This document shows, piece after piece, positions 1 through 8,265 of a DNA stretch of 64,000 nucleotides. Source of the stretch: an uncultured Clostridia bacterium (GTDB lineage Bacteria > Bacillota > Clostridia > Oscillospirales > Acutalibacteraceae); contig CAMHOE010000001.1 in the NCBI GenBank assembly GCA_946186665.1, positions 62,001 through 126,000 on the forward strand, in the 5' to 3' direction. Under the pieces are notes generated by a model that searched no databases, was not told where the DNA came from, and saw nothing but the letters and a program-made list of their open reading frames with translations. A program made the translations under genes and the position numbers. Each line of letters begins with the position of its first letter. The first letter of the stretch is position 1.

Positions 1-105
1 ACAAAGCTACCTGTGACAAAAGCAGATAATGACGATGAGTTCACTATAGAAGAGCTTCTGGCTTATGCAGAAGAGGATCTTGATGAAGATATTTCTGATT
101 TCTGA
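1..105 (+). CDS. C-terminal fragment of an unidentified protein
   Basis: An open frame enters from the left edge and ends at a TGA at 103-105. Only the last 34 residues are visible. They are strongly acidic (segments TIEELLAYAEEDLDEDISDF) and end in DF. No domain can be assigned. Because spoVB follows, the gene could belong to the mfd/prsA/spoVT neighbourhood seen in relatives, but nothing in the fragment proves it. A hairpin follows it. Confidence 0.55.
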   Translation, partial: TKLPVTKADNDDEFTIEELLAYAEEDLDEDISDF

Positions 106-136
106 TCCTCTGTCCGGAACCTGATGAGGTATCCTG

Positions 137-174
137 ATATTGCACCGTATAATTATTGTTATGCGGTGCAATAT
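137..174 (+). terminator. Hairpin after the left-edge gene
   Basis: A 16-bp stem (137-152 with 159-174, one G-U pair) closes a 6-nt loop. It lies 32 nt after the stop of the partial gene. The T-tract after it is weak, so termination is likely but not certain. Confidence 0.55.
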
Positions 175-306
175 TCTTGATTGACACTTCATGCCCCCCG
201 AAAAGGGCGGTCCGGTCCTGTTATTAATTAATATTTTCATATCATTATTTCTGTCTGATACTGTACTCTTGTTTTCAGAGAACGGTACAGATCGAAAGGA
301 AGTGCT

Positions 307-2070
307 TTGGTGTCGGGTAAAACTAAAGAGAGAAGATCGCAGTCCTTCCTGAAGGGCGCAATGGTACTTGGCGGAAGTATGGTCGTTGTAAAGCTGATGG
401 GTATGATCTATAAGATACTTCTTTCCAGTCAGTACGGCGGCGTGGGTACAGGTCTTTTCAATGCTGCATATGCGCTGTATAATCCGCTGTTCATGCTTTC
501 AACAGCAGGCTTTCCGATAGCTATTTCAAGAATGGTGTCCGAAAGTGTCACAAAAAAACGTTTCAGGGATGTTAAGCAGATACATAGGATATCTGTTCCG
601 ATATTTGTTGTTGCGGGCTGTGTTTGTTTTCTTGCGATGATACTGGGCGGTTTTATTTATGTCAATGTAATAAATGCCGGCAATGCGATATTTGCACTGC
701 TGTGTTTGTCGCCCACGATATTTTTCGGCTGTCTTATGTCCATCTACAGAGGATATTTTGAAGGCATGCGCAACATGGTGCCTACAGCCGTATCTGAGAT
801 AATAGAAGCTTCCTGCAAGCTGTTTTTAGGACTTGCAGCTTCATATATCGTCACTCAGTACTGCATGGGGCAGTACAACAGTACAGGTTATGTGCTCGGC
901 ATAAAATGTGCTACTCTGACCGAAGCTGAGTCAGCTACGATCCCAATTGCCATTGGTGCGGCTATAACGGGTATTTCTTTAGGCTCATTGTTCGGCTTTC
1001 TGTACCTGTTTATCAGATATAAAAGAGGCGGCGATGGTATAACAAAAGAGGAGCTTGTAAATTCTCCGCCTCCAAGACAGTCCGGTCAGACTCTGAGGAT
1101 CATGATACGCACGGCTATTCCGATAGGTCTTGGATCCATTATCATGAGTATTGCCGATATGATAGACTCTACTCTTGTAAATATCCGCATAAACAATATA
1201 ATGCAGTCCGACCCGAAAGCACTGCTGAATGTATACGGTTCTCTTATTCCTGATAATGTATATTATTCAAGTGAAACTCACACCTATCTTTACGGCTGCT
1301 ATGGCATTGCGCTTACTCTTATGATGCTGATTACTGCTGTTACACAGGTTTTCGGAACTACGGCTCTTCCGTCAGTTACAGCTGCATGGACAAGCAAAAA
1401 TAAGCTCCAGCTTAAAAAGAGTATGGAAACCGTTTTAAGAGTTACCGCTCTCGTTACAATACCCTCAGGCATAGGAATGTCTGTTTTGGCTGAGCCGCTC
1501 CTTTCGCTGATATACAGCGGCAGCTCTGTTTTTGAAGAGGTAGAGATAGGTTCGAGAGTCCTTACGGTTATGGGTATATCAGTAATTTTCATAGCTACAA
1601 GCACCCCTCTTTGCAGTATGCTTCAGGCTATAGGCAGGATGGATGTACCGCTGAAGCTTTTTGCCATTGGTATGGTTATAAAGATAGTTGTAAACTATAT
1701 TCTTGTAGGTATTCCTGAAATAAATATTCAGGGCGCAAATATCGGTTCGATCGTATGCTATTGTTTTGTTGCTATTGTAGCTTTGTATGTGCTGTGCAGA
1801 GAAACAGGTATTGTCCCAGATTTTGTATCTATCTTTGTAAAGCCCTTGTTTGCTGCTGTAGTCTGCGGTGTTTCTGCATATTTCTCTGAAATAGTATTCG
1901 ATTATTTCTTCCGACAGAGAATAGCTACCATACTTTCTGTGATGGTGGCAATAGTTGTATATGTATTTGCGCTGTTTTTATTCAAGGCGATAAAAAGGGA
2001 AGATATTTTGCAGATGCCAAAAGGAAATAAAATTATAAAAATACTTGAAAAACGTAAGCTTATAGGGTAA
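307..2070 (+). CDS. spoVB: SpoVB-type MOP/MATE-superfamily flippase
   Basis: 587 residues, almost entirely alternating hydrophobic helices (about 12-14 membrane segments). The N-terminus (QSFLKGAMVLGGSMVVVKLMG) and repeated glycine-rich turns are typical of the polysaccharide-biosynthesis/SpoVB branch of the MOP flippase superfamily. Family members translocate lipid-linked precursors; SpoVB acts in spore cortex synthesis. A ribosome site AAAGGA at 295-300 serves a TTG at 307 or a GTG at 310; the TTG is used here. The following mazG-hup-rqcP-yabP-yabQ-divIC order matches the yabM (spoVB) region of Bacillus, which supports SpoVB over a capsule flippase. Substrate is inferred. Confidence 0.85.
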   Translation: MVSGKTKERRSQSFLKGAMVLGGSMVVVKLMGMIYKILLSSQYGGVGTGLFNAAYALYNPLFMLSTAGFPIAISRMVSESVTKKRFRDVKQIHRISVPIFVVAGCVCFLAMILGGFIYVNVINAGNAIFALLCLSPTIFFGCLMSIYRGYFEGMRNMVPTAVSEIIEASCKLFLGLAASYIVTQYCMGQYNSTGYVLGIKCATLTEAESATIPIAIGAAITGISLGSLFGFLYLFIRYKRGGDGITKEELVNSPPPRQSGQTLRIMIRTAIPIGLGSIIMSIADMIDSTLVNIRINNIMQSDPKALLNVYGSLIPDNVYYSSETHTYLYGCYGIALTLMMLITAVTQVFGTTALPSVTAAWTSKNKLQLKKSMETVLRVTALVTIPSGIGMSVLAEPLLSLIYSGSSVFEEVEIGSRVLTVMGISVIFIATSTPLCSMLQAIGRMDVPLKLFAIGMVIKIVVNYILVGIPEINIQGANIGSIVCYCFVAIVALYVLCRETGIVPDFVSIFVKPLFAAVVCGVSAYFSEIVFDYFFRQRIATILSVMVAIVVYVFALFLFKAIKREDILQMPKGNKIIKILEKRKLIG

Positions 2071-2113
2071 AATAGTATTGTTGCTTTTTTTGGGTATTGA
2101 AGGGGAGTTTTTA

Positions 2114-2902
2114 GTGGAGTTTGAGTTTAAAGAGCATTATGATGTAAACGACCTTGTTGAAATAGTAAAGAAGCTTCGTGCTCCCGATGGCTGTCCCTGG
2201 GATAAGGTGCAGACGCACGAAACTATCCGAAAGGATTTCATCGAGGAGGTTTATGAGGCAGTTGAAGCTATTGACGAAAAGGATACAGAGCATCTTCGCG
2301 AAGAGCTTGGAGACGTCCTTTTGCAGGTAGTGTTCCATACTGTACTTGAAACTGAACAGAACAATTTTACGCTGGATGATGTTGCAGATGACGTGTGTAA
2401 GAAAATGATACTTCGTCATCCTCATGTTTTCGGCAATACGACCGCTGATACCCCTGAAGAAGTGCTGAAAAACTGGGACCAGATAAAGATGCAGTCAAAG
2501 TCCCAGTCTGCTGCCAGTGAGGCGATGGAAAGCGTTTCAAAAACACTGCCGTCACTTATGAGGAGTCAGAAGCTTTGGAAAAAGGCTGAGCGGGGAGGTT
2601 ATTCCCTTGAAAATGCTCAGGCTGTTATTGCGCTGACAGAACAAAGGCTTGACGCTTTGAAAACGTCAGTAAGCTCCGGCAATGCTGAGGACATTCACAG
2701 AAAAACAGGTGAGCTGCTTATGGCAGTGACGGGTCTGTCGGGATTTACTGGTACCGACTGCGAAAAATCGCTGTATGATGCCTGCGATGGTTTTATCGGG
2801 CAGTTTAAAAAGCTTGAAGAGCTTGCTGCCGAAAAGGGCGTTGATATACAGAAATCAGCTCCCGAAGAGGTAAGAGATCTTTGGGACGAAATTTCAAAAT
2901 AA
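2114..2902 (+). CDS. mazG: MazG nucleoside triphosphate pyrophosphohydrolase
   Basis: 262 residues from a GTG preceded by AAGGGGAG (2100-2107); an upstream TTG at 2078 lacks a ribosome site. The N-terminal half carries MazG signatures: LRAPDGCPWDKVQTHETI, then EEVYEAVEAID and REELGDVLLQVVFH, the EExxE/ExxD metal-binding set. The enzyme hydrolyses NTPs to NMP and PPi and helps clear aberrant nucleotides. The C-terminal half keeps the second-domain frame (LMRSQKLWKKAERGGYS) but its acidic motifs are altered (TEQRLDAL, RKTGELLM), suggesting one active domain. The methyltransferase-like N-terminal domain of Bacillus YabN is absent. It follows spoVB by 43 nt. Confidence 0.93.
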   Translation: MEFEFKEHYDVNDLVEIVKKLRAPDGCPWDKVQTHETIRKDFIEEVYEAVEAIDEKDTEHLREELGDVLLQVVFHTVLETEQNNFTLDDVADDVCKKMILRHPHVFGNTTADTPEEVLKNWDQIKMQSKSQSAASEAMESVSKTLPSLMRSQKLWKKAERGGYSLENAQAVIALTEQRLDALKTSVSSGNAEDIHRKTGELLMAVTGLSGFTGTDCEKSLYDACDGFIGQFKKLEELAAEKGVDIQKSAPEEVRDLWDEISK

Positions 2903-2923
2903 GATTAACGGAGGAAAAGAAAA

Positions 2924-3199
2924 ATGAACAAGACAGAACTTATTGCCGCTGTTAAGGACAGGACTGAGCTTTCCAAGAAGGACGCTGAGAATGCTGTTTC
3001 AGCTATGATCGATATTATAATTGAGAAGGTAGCTGAAGGTGAGGAAATCCGTATCGTTGGCTTTGGCACATTCGAGCGTCATGAGAGAGGCGAAAGAATA
3101 GGCTGCAATCCTCAGACAAAAGAGAAGATAACTATTCCTGCTTCAAAGGTTCCTGCATTCAAGGCAGGCAAGGCATTCAAGGAAGCTGTTGATAAATAA
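2924..3199 (+). CDS. hup: HU family nucleoid protein
   Basis: 91 residues, the normal HU length. It begins MNKTELIAAVKDRTELSKKD and carries the conserved centre VGFGTFERHERGERIGCNP followed by the DNA-binding arm region and the lysine-rich end AFKAGKAFKEAVDK. HU binds and bends double-stranded DNA without sequence specificity. GGAGG at 2911-2915 precedes the ATG. The gene sits between mazG and rqcP, a common clostridial order, and is closed by a strong terminator at 3221-3247. Confidence 0.97.
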   Translation: MNKTELIAAVKDRTELSKKDAENAVSAMIDIIIEKVAEGEEIRIVGFGTFERHERGERIGCNPQTKEKITIPASKVPAFKAGKAFKEAVDK

Positions 3200-3220
3200 T
3201 ATACAGGATAGCCTGTTTCG

Positions 3221-3247
3221 GAAGCCGAGATCATCGGCTTCTTTTTT
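3221..3247 (+). terminator. Rho-independent terminator after hup
   Basis: 8-bp perfect stem GAAGCCGA/TCGGCTTC (3221-3228 with 3234-3241), 5-nt loop, then six T. It separates hup from rqcP, which therefore may rely on read-through or its own start. Confidence 0.88.
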
Positions 3248-3269
3248 CATAATGAAGGAGGTGTGTTAT

Positions 3270-3512
3270 ATGCGTCTGGATAAATATCTTAAAGTATCAA
3301 GGCTGATAAAAAGAAGGACTGTGGCAAATGAGGCTTGTGATGCCGGTCGTGTGCTTGTGAACGGAAAACCTGCAAGAGCATCCTACGAAGTAAAAGCAGG
3401 TGATGTTCTGGAGATAAGCATGGGTGCTCATCCGATAAAAGCCGAAGTCGTAAGCATAAATGAATATGCCAAAAAAGATGAAGCAGGATCGATGTATAAA
3501 ATAATAACCTGA
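3270..3512 (+). CDS. rqcP: RqcP, S4-domain ribosome quality-control factor
   Basis: 80 residues with one S4 RNA-binding domain: MRLDKYLKVSRLIKRRTVAN, then GRVLVNGKPARASYEVKAGD. Length and position match Bacillus YabO/RqcP, which binds obstructed 50S subunits and helps RqcH add alanine tails to stalled nascent chains. That role is family knowledge. The start ATG at 3270 has an excellent site AAGGAGGTG at 3255-3263. It is followed by yabP after about 70 nt. Confidence 0.9.
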   Translation: MRLDKYLKVSRLIKRRTVANEACDAGRVLVNGKPARASYEVKAGDVLEISMGAHPIKAEVVSINEYAKKDEAGSMYKIIT

Positions 3513-3581
3513 TCACCATGAATAATGCAGCCGGCGCCTGAATAGAAATTAGTATAATAGCTTCAGAAGGTGTTGGTCATT

Positions 3582-3866
3582 ATGTCGGCGGATGAAAGAA
3601 GTGCAGTCAGAAAAAGACACAGTATGATAGTTGAGGACAGAAAAAATCTGACTCTTACAGGAGTATGTGATGTATCGGGATTTGATGAACAGTGTGTTGT
3701 TCTGCAAACCGAGCTTGGTGAATTAACGGTAAAGGGAACAGGGCTGCATATCAATAATTTCAGCCATGAAAGCGGAGAGCTGAGTATGGACGGAGAAGTT
3801 GATTCTCTTGTTTATTCTGAAAACCGTAAAACCGAAGGCGGCTTTTTGTCAAGACTTTTTAAATAG
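3582..3866 (+). CDS. yabP: Sporulation protein YabP
   Basis: 94 residues. It contains the YabP pattern: RHSMIVEDRKNLTLTGVCDV, then LQTELGELTVKGTGLHIN and an ending rich in G and F. YabP is a small mother-cell sporulation protein of the YabP/YqfC superfamily whose mechanism is unclear. I chose ATG 3582, 10 nt after CAGAAGG; GTG 3570 and TTG 3573 are in frame but overlap the ribosome site. The TAG stop is followed at once by the yabQ ribosome site, so the two are translationally close. Confidence 0.88.
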   Translation: MSADERSAVRKRHSMIVEDRKNLTLTGVCDVSGFDEQCVVLQTELGELTVKGTGLHINNFSHESGELSMDGEVDSLVYSENRKTEGGFLSRLFK

Positions 3867-3874
3867 GTGATATT

Positions 3875-4303
3875 TTGGAACTTACACTTGATCAGCAGAC
3901 TCAGATATTTTTATGGTCCTTTGTGATAGGTGTGGTGCTTTTTGCGGTCTATATAATCATGGAAGTTCTGAGGATAGTTTTTCCTCCCGGAAATGTACGC
4001 GTTTTCATAGAAGATCTTTTATTTATGCTGTTTGCCGCTGTAGTTAACTTCTTATTTTCTCTTTCTCAGACTTATGGCGTAATAAGGGGATATTCACTTT
4101 TTGCGCAGACGGCAGCTTTTGCTTTGCTGTATTTTACGGTGGGACGTATAGTTAAGAGCTTTTCGCTTGTTATATATAAGCTTTTTCTCAGAGCTTATCA
4201 TTTTTTATCAGATCCTGTTTATTGCCTTTTCAATAATATGTCAAAATATACTATCCATATATGTAAATTATTGCTAAAAAAAATTAGAATAATAAAAAAA
4301 TAG
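3875..4303 (+). CDS. yabQ: Sporulation membrane protein YabQ
   Basis: 142 residues with four or so hydrophobic segments (about 8-30, 40-62, 72-92) followed by a basic tail ending KLLLKKIRIIKK. This is the layout of YabQ, a membrane protein needed for spore cortex formation in Bacillus. Start is a TTG at 3875 behind AGGTGA at 3865-3870, which overlaps the yabP stop. Gene order and length make the call; sequence motifs alone are weak. Confidence 0.82.
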   Translation: MELTLDQQTQIFLWSFVIGVVLFAVYIIMEVLRIVFPPGNVRVFIEDLLFMLFAAVVNFLFSLSQTYGVIRGYSLFAQTAAFALLYFTVGRIVKSFSLVIYKLFLRAYHFLSDPVYCLFNNMSKYTIHICKLLLKKIRIIKK

Positions 4304-4314
4304 CAAAAATCCCC

Positions 4315-4344
4315 TTGCAATACAAGCGGCGAATAGTGTATAAT
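4315..4344 (+). promoter_or_regulatory. Sigma-A-like promoter of divIC
   Basis: TTGCAA (4315-4320), 18-nt spacer, TATAAT (4339-4344). It lies between yabQ and divIC and would give the division gene transcription independent of the sporulation genes upstream. Confidence 0.7.
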
Positions 4345-4396
4345 AATATCGTTGTATCGGATTTGTTGTCGAATGACGGATAGAGGTGATCATGCT

Positions 4397-4741
4397 GTGG
4401 CAAGGAGCAAAACTGAAAAGAATAAAGCCCAAAAGACCCGTAATACAAAACGAGGTTCTAACTGGGTGCTCTATATAGCTGTTGTAGCTTTTGTTCTTTA
4501 TATCGCTGTTACTATAGTTGATCAGAATGTTAAGATCCGCTCTGCTCAGGATGAACTTGCAGAGCTTGATGACAAAATATCATTACAGAAGATTAAGATA
4601 GAAGAGCTTAAAACTGTTGCTGAAGCAGTGGAGAAAAATGATCTTGATTCTTATTCCGATTACATCGAAAGAATTGCCAGAGAAGAACTGGGCTATGTAA
4701 AAAGCGGTGAGGTTGTATATATTAACATTGCCGGCGACTGA
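4397..4741 (+). CDS. divIC: Septum formation initiator DivIC/FtsB
   Basis: 114 residues from GTG 4397, six nucleotides after AGGTGAT. The protein has a basic cytoplasmic end (ARSKTEKNKAQKTRNTKRG), one membrane helix (WVLYIAVVAFVLYIAVTIV) and an extracytoplasmic coiled coil rich in L, E and K, then IAREELGYVKSGEVVYI, a conserved FtsB/DivIC ending. It bridges divisome proteins such as FtsL and DivIB. An upstream TTG at 4352 would add 15 residues without a ribosome site. Confidence 0.9.
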   Translation: MARSKTEKNKAQKTRNTKRGSNWVLYIAVVAFVLYIAVTIVDQNVKIRSAQDELAELDDKISLQKIKIEELKTVAEAVEKNDLDSYSDYIERIAREELGYVKSGEVVYINIAGD

Positions 4742-4762
4742 GAGGAGAAAACGAGTTAAACT

Positions 4763-5221
4763 ATGAGTCTTGAGGTAGGAATGATAGTAGAAGGTAAGGT
4801 TTCGGGTATTACAAAATTCGGCGCCTTTGTTGATCTTGAAAATGGAAAAACAGGAATGGTACATATTTCTGAGGTCGCTCCGACATATGTAAATGATATC
4901 AAGGAACATCTGAAAGAGGGACAGACTGTAAAGGTCAAGATATTGAATATCGGCGAGGATGGAAAAATAAGCCTTTCCATAAAAAAAGCTCTCCCGCAGG
5001 AACCGAAACAGCATCGCCAGAATCGCGGCTTCTCTTCCGGTAATAACCGTACACGCAAGGTAAGCAGTTATGAGTGGCAGGCGCCTAAGGCACCGGAGTC
5101 GTCAAGCTTTGAGGATATGCTCTCTAAGTTCAAGCAGACAAGTGACGAGAAAATATCAAACCTTAAACGTGCCAATGAATCAAGACGCGGATCGTCAAGA
5201 AGAGGTAATTCTCAGAAATAA
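4763..5221 (+). CDS. yabR: YabR-like S1 RNA-binding protein
   Basis: 152 residues. Residues 1-72 form one S1 domain (EVGMIVEGKVSGITKFGAFV, GKTGMVHISEVA, VKILNIGEDGKISLSIKKA). The rest is low-complexity, rich in S, R, K and Q, ending in basic RRGSSRRGNSQK. The gene follows divIC by 21 nt as in Bacillus, where YabR is a general-stress-type RNA-binding protein of unclear role. AGAGGAG lies upstream of the ATG. Confidence 0.9.
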   Translation: MSLEVGMIVEGKVSGITKFGAFVDLENGKTGMVHISEVAPTYVNDIKEHLKEGQTVKVKILNIGEDGKISLSIKKALPQEPKQHRQNRGFSSGNNRTRKVSSYEWQAPKAPESSSFEDMLSKFKQTSDEKISNLKRANESRRGSSRRGNSQK

Positions 5222-5235
5222 AAACAAAATTTACG

Positions 5236-5258
5236 GAGCCGCATTGCGGCTCTTTTTT
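5236..5258 (+). terminator. Terminator after yabR
   Basis: Stem GAGCCGC/GCGGCTC (5236-5242 with 5246-5252), 3-nt loop, then six T. It ends the spoVB-yabR cluster. Confidence 0.9.
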
Positions 5259-5310
5259 GTATTTAAAATAGATACGATTTATTCTTAATTATAAAGATCA
5301 GGAGAATACT

Positions 5311-6498
5311 ATGATAATAATAAATGCGGAAATACATACGTCAGATGCTGAAAATACCGTTATCAAAAACGGATATATAACGATCGATGACAAAAAAATA
5401 ACCGGAACAGGCTCTATGACAGAGCTTGATAAAATACCTGAGGATGCTGTGGATGCACGTTCAAAACCTGTTTATCCGGGGTTTATAGATGCTCATACAC
5501 ATCTTGGTATGTTCGGTGACTCCCTGACCTTTGAGGGAGATGACGGCAACGAGGACACTGATCCTGTAATGCCTCAGCTTCGTGCAATAGATGCAGTCAA
5601 TGCTATGGATGGATATTTTGATGAAGCCCTTTCTGCCGGAATTACTACGGTCATTACCGGTCCCGGAAGCGCCGATCCGATAGCAGGTCAGCTTGCGGCT
5701 ATAAAGACACATGGAAAGAGAATAGATAAAATGGTCATTAAGGCTCCTGCCGGAATAAAATTTGCTTTGGGAGAAAACCCGAAATCAACATACAATGATA
5801 AGGATCAGACTCCGGTAACAAGAATGGCAACTGCGGCTCTTATACGTGAAGCGCTTTCAAAGGCTCAGAAATACTATCGTGACAAATGCAATTTTGAAGC
5901 TGACAGTGAAAGCTATGATGAGCCTGAGCCAGATGTAAAGAATGAGTCCCTTTTGCCGCTTTTCCGCAAGGAAATACCTGCTCATTTTCATGTTCACAGG
6001 GCAGATGATATTTTTACAGCTGTGCGTATAGCGAAGGAATTCAATATTGATTATGTTCTTGTTCATGCGACAGACGGACATCTGGTATGTGATGAGCTTT
6101 TAGAAGAAAGCTTCTGTGGCGTGCTGTCAGGACCTATACTTACCGACAGGAGCAAGCCGGAGCTTAAAAATCAGAGTCCCCGCTCAGCGGGAATAATATC
6201 TTCCAGTGGTATCAGAACTGCCATAATCACAGACCATCCTGAAACACCGATTCAGTATCTTCTTTTATGTGCGGCTGTGGCGGTGCGTGAGGGTATGGAC
6301 AGGGAAGAGGCTATACGGGCTGTTACCTGTAACCCTGCCGAAATTTGCGGTATTTCTCACAGGGTAGGCTCTATAGAAGCAGGTAAGGATGCAGATATCG
6401 TAATATATTCCGGAGATCCGCTGGATATATACAATAAGCCTCTTATGGTTATTTCTGACGGATGTATTGTGAAAGATTATTTTTGTGATATTGTATAA
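5311..6498 (+). CDS. Amidohydrolase, imidazolonepropionase-like
   Basis: 395 residues of the metal-dependent amidohydrolase superfamily. Visible metal-ligand motifs are DAHTHLG near residue 61, HFHVH near 225, LVHATDGH near 250 and ITDHPETP near 308. The C-terminal VGSIEAGKDADIVIYSGDPLD is the standard closing strand region. The family (COG1228) includes imidazolonepropionase and Xaa-Pro/isoaspartyl-type hydrolases; no hut genes are nearby, so the substrate is unknown. It stands alone between terminator and promoter. AGGAGA precedes the ATG. Confidence 0.85.
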   Translation: MIIINAEIHTSDAENTVIKNGYITIDDKKITGTGSMTELDKIPEDAVDARSKPVYPGFIDAHTHLGMFGDSLTFEGDDGNEDTDPVMPQLRAIDAVNAMDGYFDEALSAGITTVITGPGSADPIAGQLAAIKTHGKRIDKMVIKAPAGIKFALGENPKSTYNDKDQTPVTRMATAALIREALSKAQKYYRDKCNFEADSESYDEPEPDVKNESLLPLFRKEIPAHFHVHRADDIFTAVRIAKEFNIDYVLVHATDGHLVCDELLEESFCGVLSGPILTDRSKPELKNQSPRSAGIISSSGIRTAIITDHPETPIQYLLLCAAVAVREGMDREEAIRAVTCNPAEICGISHRVGSIEAGKDADIVIYSGDPLDIYNKPLMVISDGCIVKDYFCDIV

Positions 6499-6540
6499 AA
6501 TTGTCCTTTAAAATTTTTATATAAATTTGCTTGGAACTAT

Positions 6541-6568
6541 TTGATTTTTTTGTTTATTGTGTTATAAT
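6541..6568 (+). promoter_or_regulatory. Promoter of hpf
   Basis: TTGATT (6541-6546), 16-nt spacer, TATAAT (6563-6568), leaving a 75-nt leader before the hpf ATG. Confidence 0.65.
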
Positions 6569-6643
6569 AAGTTTAATCTCAGATGCAGTTATTATTTAAC
6601 TGTAACATAAATGGGATCATCAAAACCTAAGGAGGTTCGGCTT

Positions 6644-7183
6644 ATGAAATACAACATAGTAGGCAGAAAAGTAAACCTGAAGGACAACTTTAAAGAGCGT
6701 GTTTACAAGAAGCTCGGAAAGTTTGAGAAGATTTATTCCGAAGATGCAGAAGCAACCGTTACAGTAACGCTTGAAAAGAACCGACAGACCGTTGAGGTAA
6801 CTATCCGTGACGGAGCAATGGTATACCGTGCTGAGAGTACGGCTCTTGAAATGAATGACGCACTGGATGCAGTTGTTGATATACTTGCAGGACAGATAAG
6901 AAAGAACAAGACAAAGCTCAGCAAGAAGATGAAAGCAGATTCACTCGCTCAGTATTTCGAGAGCGAGGCAGTGAATGACGAGGACGTTCTTGCAGAGGAT
7001 GACTACTCTGTTGTACGTACAAAGACGATATCTGTAAAACCGCTGAGTGTGGAGGAGGCTATCCTTCAGATGAATCTTATCGGACACGAGTTCTTTATGT
7101 TCCGCAACAGCAGCACAAATGCTATCAATGTTGTTTATAAGCGTAAGGGCAACACTTATGGTTTGCTTGAATCTGAGGATTGA
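6644..7183 (+). CDS. hpf: Long-form ribosome hibernation promoting factor
   Basis: 179 residues. The N-terminal S30AE domain (KYNIVGRKVNLKDNFKERV, then AEATVTVTLEKNRQTVEVTI) binds the 30S subunit. An acidic linker leads to the C-terminal dimerisation domain (TISVKPLSVEEAILQMNLIG, HEFFMFRNSSTNAINVVYKR). Long HPF joins two 70S ribosomes into inactive 100S dimers in stationary phase. ATG 6644 is 7 nt after AAGGAGG; an upstream ATG at 6611 has no site. Single-gene unit between a promoter and a strong hairpin. Confidence 0.96.
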   Translation: MKYNIVGRKVNLKDNFKERVYKKLGKFEKIYSEDAEATVTVTLEKNRQTVEVTIRDGAMVYRAESTALEMNDALDAVVDILAGQIRKNKTKLSKKMKADSLAQYFESEAVNDEDVLAEDDYSVVRTKTISVKPLSVEEAILQMNLIGHEFFMFRNSSTNAINVVYKRKGNTYGLLESED

Positions 7184-7277
7184 TATATATTGCTTGTGAA
7201 GCCGTTTGGTCAATAGAACGGTTGTTCGTTATGCTTCACAGTGAGAGCATTTAGTTTAGTTAAAATTTAATAATAAG

Positions 7278-7319
7278 TGAGCCTGTCCGGTGACAATGTA
7301 ATGTCAAAGGACAGGCTCA
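7278..7319 (+). terminator. Hairpin after hpf
   Basis: 11-bp perfect stem TGAGCCTGTCC/GGACAGGCTCA (7278-7288 with 7309-7319) with an inner TGACA/TGTCA pair. Followed by GTTTGTTGTTTC, so termination in the plus direction is probable. Confidence 0.75.
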
Positions 7320-7343
7320 GTTTGTTGTTTCTATTCGTAAAAA

Positions 7344-7371
7344 CTGCCCGATAAAACCAATTATCGGGCAG
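7344..7371 (-). terminator. Terminator after the holB-ricT transcript
   Basis: 11-bp stem CTGCCCGATAA/TTATCGGGCAG (7344-7354 with 7361-7371). Read on the minus strand it is followed by TTTTTACG, 12 nt beyond the ricT stop. Confidence 0.85.
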
Positions 7372-7382
7372 GCAGAATACAT

Positions 7383-8252
7383 TTAGTTTTTTTCGAGCTT
7401 TTTGAGCTTTTCAATTTCCGAACGGTCAAGCTTTATCTGACCGTCCTTGATTATGGATACATCAGCCACTTTATAGGTATGCGGCGCAGCCTCCGGAGAT
7501 TTATGAAGAGAAACTGTAAGCATACCGGTGATGAGATTTACATCTACCACATTGCCCTTGCCGTCAGGAGTGCTGACGATAGCGCCGATCTTCGGTGTTC
7601 TTTTCAGCAGGTCAGTGTATGCGTCCTGTTCATACTTCAGACAGCACATTAGTCTGCCGCAGGTACCTGAAATTTTAACAGGATTAAGGGACATACCCTG
7701 TTCCTTTGCCATTTTTATTGATACCGGCTGAAAATCGCCGAGAAATGTTTTACAGCAGAAGGGTCTGCCGCAGATACCCAGACCGCCGAGCATTTTGGCT
7801 TCATCCCTGACGCCGATCTGACGAAGCTCTATTCTTGTTCTGAAAACATACGCAAGGTCTTTTACAAGCTCACGGAAATCCACTCTGCCGTCAGCAGTAA
7901 AATAGAAAAGTATTTTGTTGTTGTCAAAGGTGTACTCAACGTTGATAAGCTTCATTTTGAGTTTGTGTTCCTGTATTTTTTTCAGACAAATATCAAACGC
8001 CTTTTTTTCCTTTTCTTTGTTTTCGGAAACTTTTTTCATGTCGTCATCTGTGGCAACACGAATAAGCTTTTTCAGCGGATAGTTTATGTCATCGTCAGCT
8101 ATCTGCCTGTTAGCCATTGCGACCTCGCCGCACTCTACACCTCTGCTTGTTTCAACAATAACGTGTTCTCCCTTTTTGAGTTCGTGTCCGTCCGGGTCAA
8201 AGTAATAGACCTTTCCTACTTCGCGAAATCTTACTCCAATTACAAAAGCCAT
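7383..8252 (-). CDS. ricT: RicT (YaaT), PSP1-domain Y-complex subunit
   Basis: 289 residues. N-terminal segment FVIGVRFREVGKVYYFDP and the PSP1 core with the cysteine signature CGRPFCC...CGRLMCC near residues 160-205. In Bacillus RicT, with RicA and RicF, forms an Fe-S Y-complex that stimulates RNase Y mRNA maturation and affects sporulation and competence. The basic C-terminus (KLKKLEKN) is usual. ATG 8252 is preceded by CGGAGG. It lies 13 nt after holB, the conserved holB-ricT pair. Confidence 0.93.
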   Translation of the reverse strand: MAFVIGVRFREVGKVYYFDPDGHELKKGEHVIVETSRGVECGEVAMANRQIADDDINYPLKKLIRVATDDDMKKVSENKEKEKKAFDICLKKIQEHKLKMKLINVEYTFDNNKILFYFTADGRVDFRELVKDLAYVFRTRIELRQIGVRDEAKMLGGLGICGRPFCCKTFLGDFQPVSIKMAKEQGMSLNPVKISGTCGRLMCCLKYEQDAYTDLLKRTPKIGAIVSTPDGKGNVVDVNLITGMLTVSLHKSPEAAPHTYKVADVSIIKDGQIKLDRSEIEKLKKLEKN

Positions 8253-8265
8253 ATTATCCTCCGTT

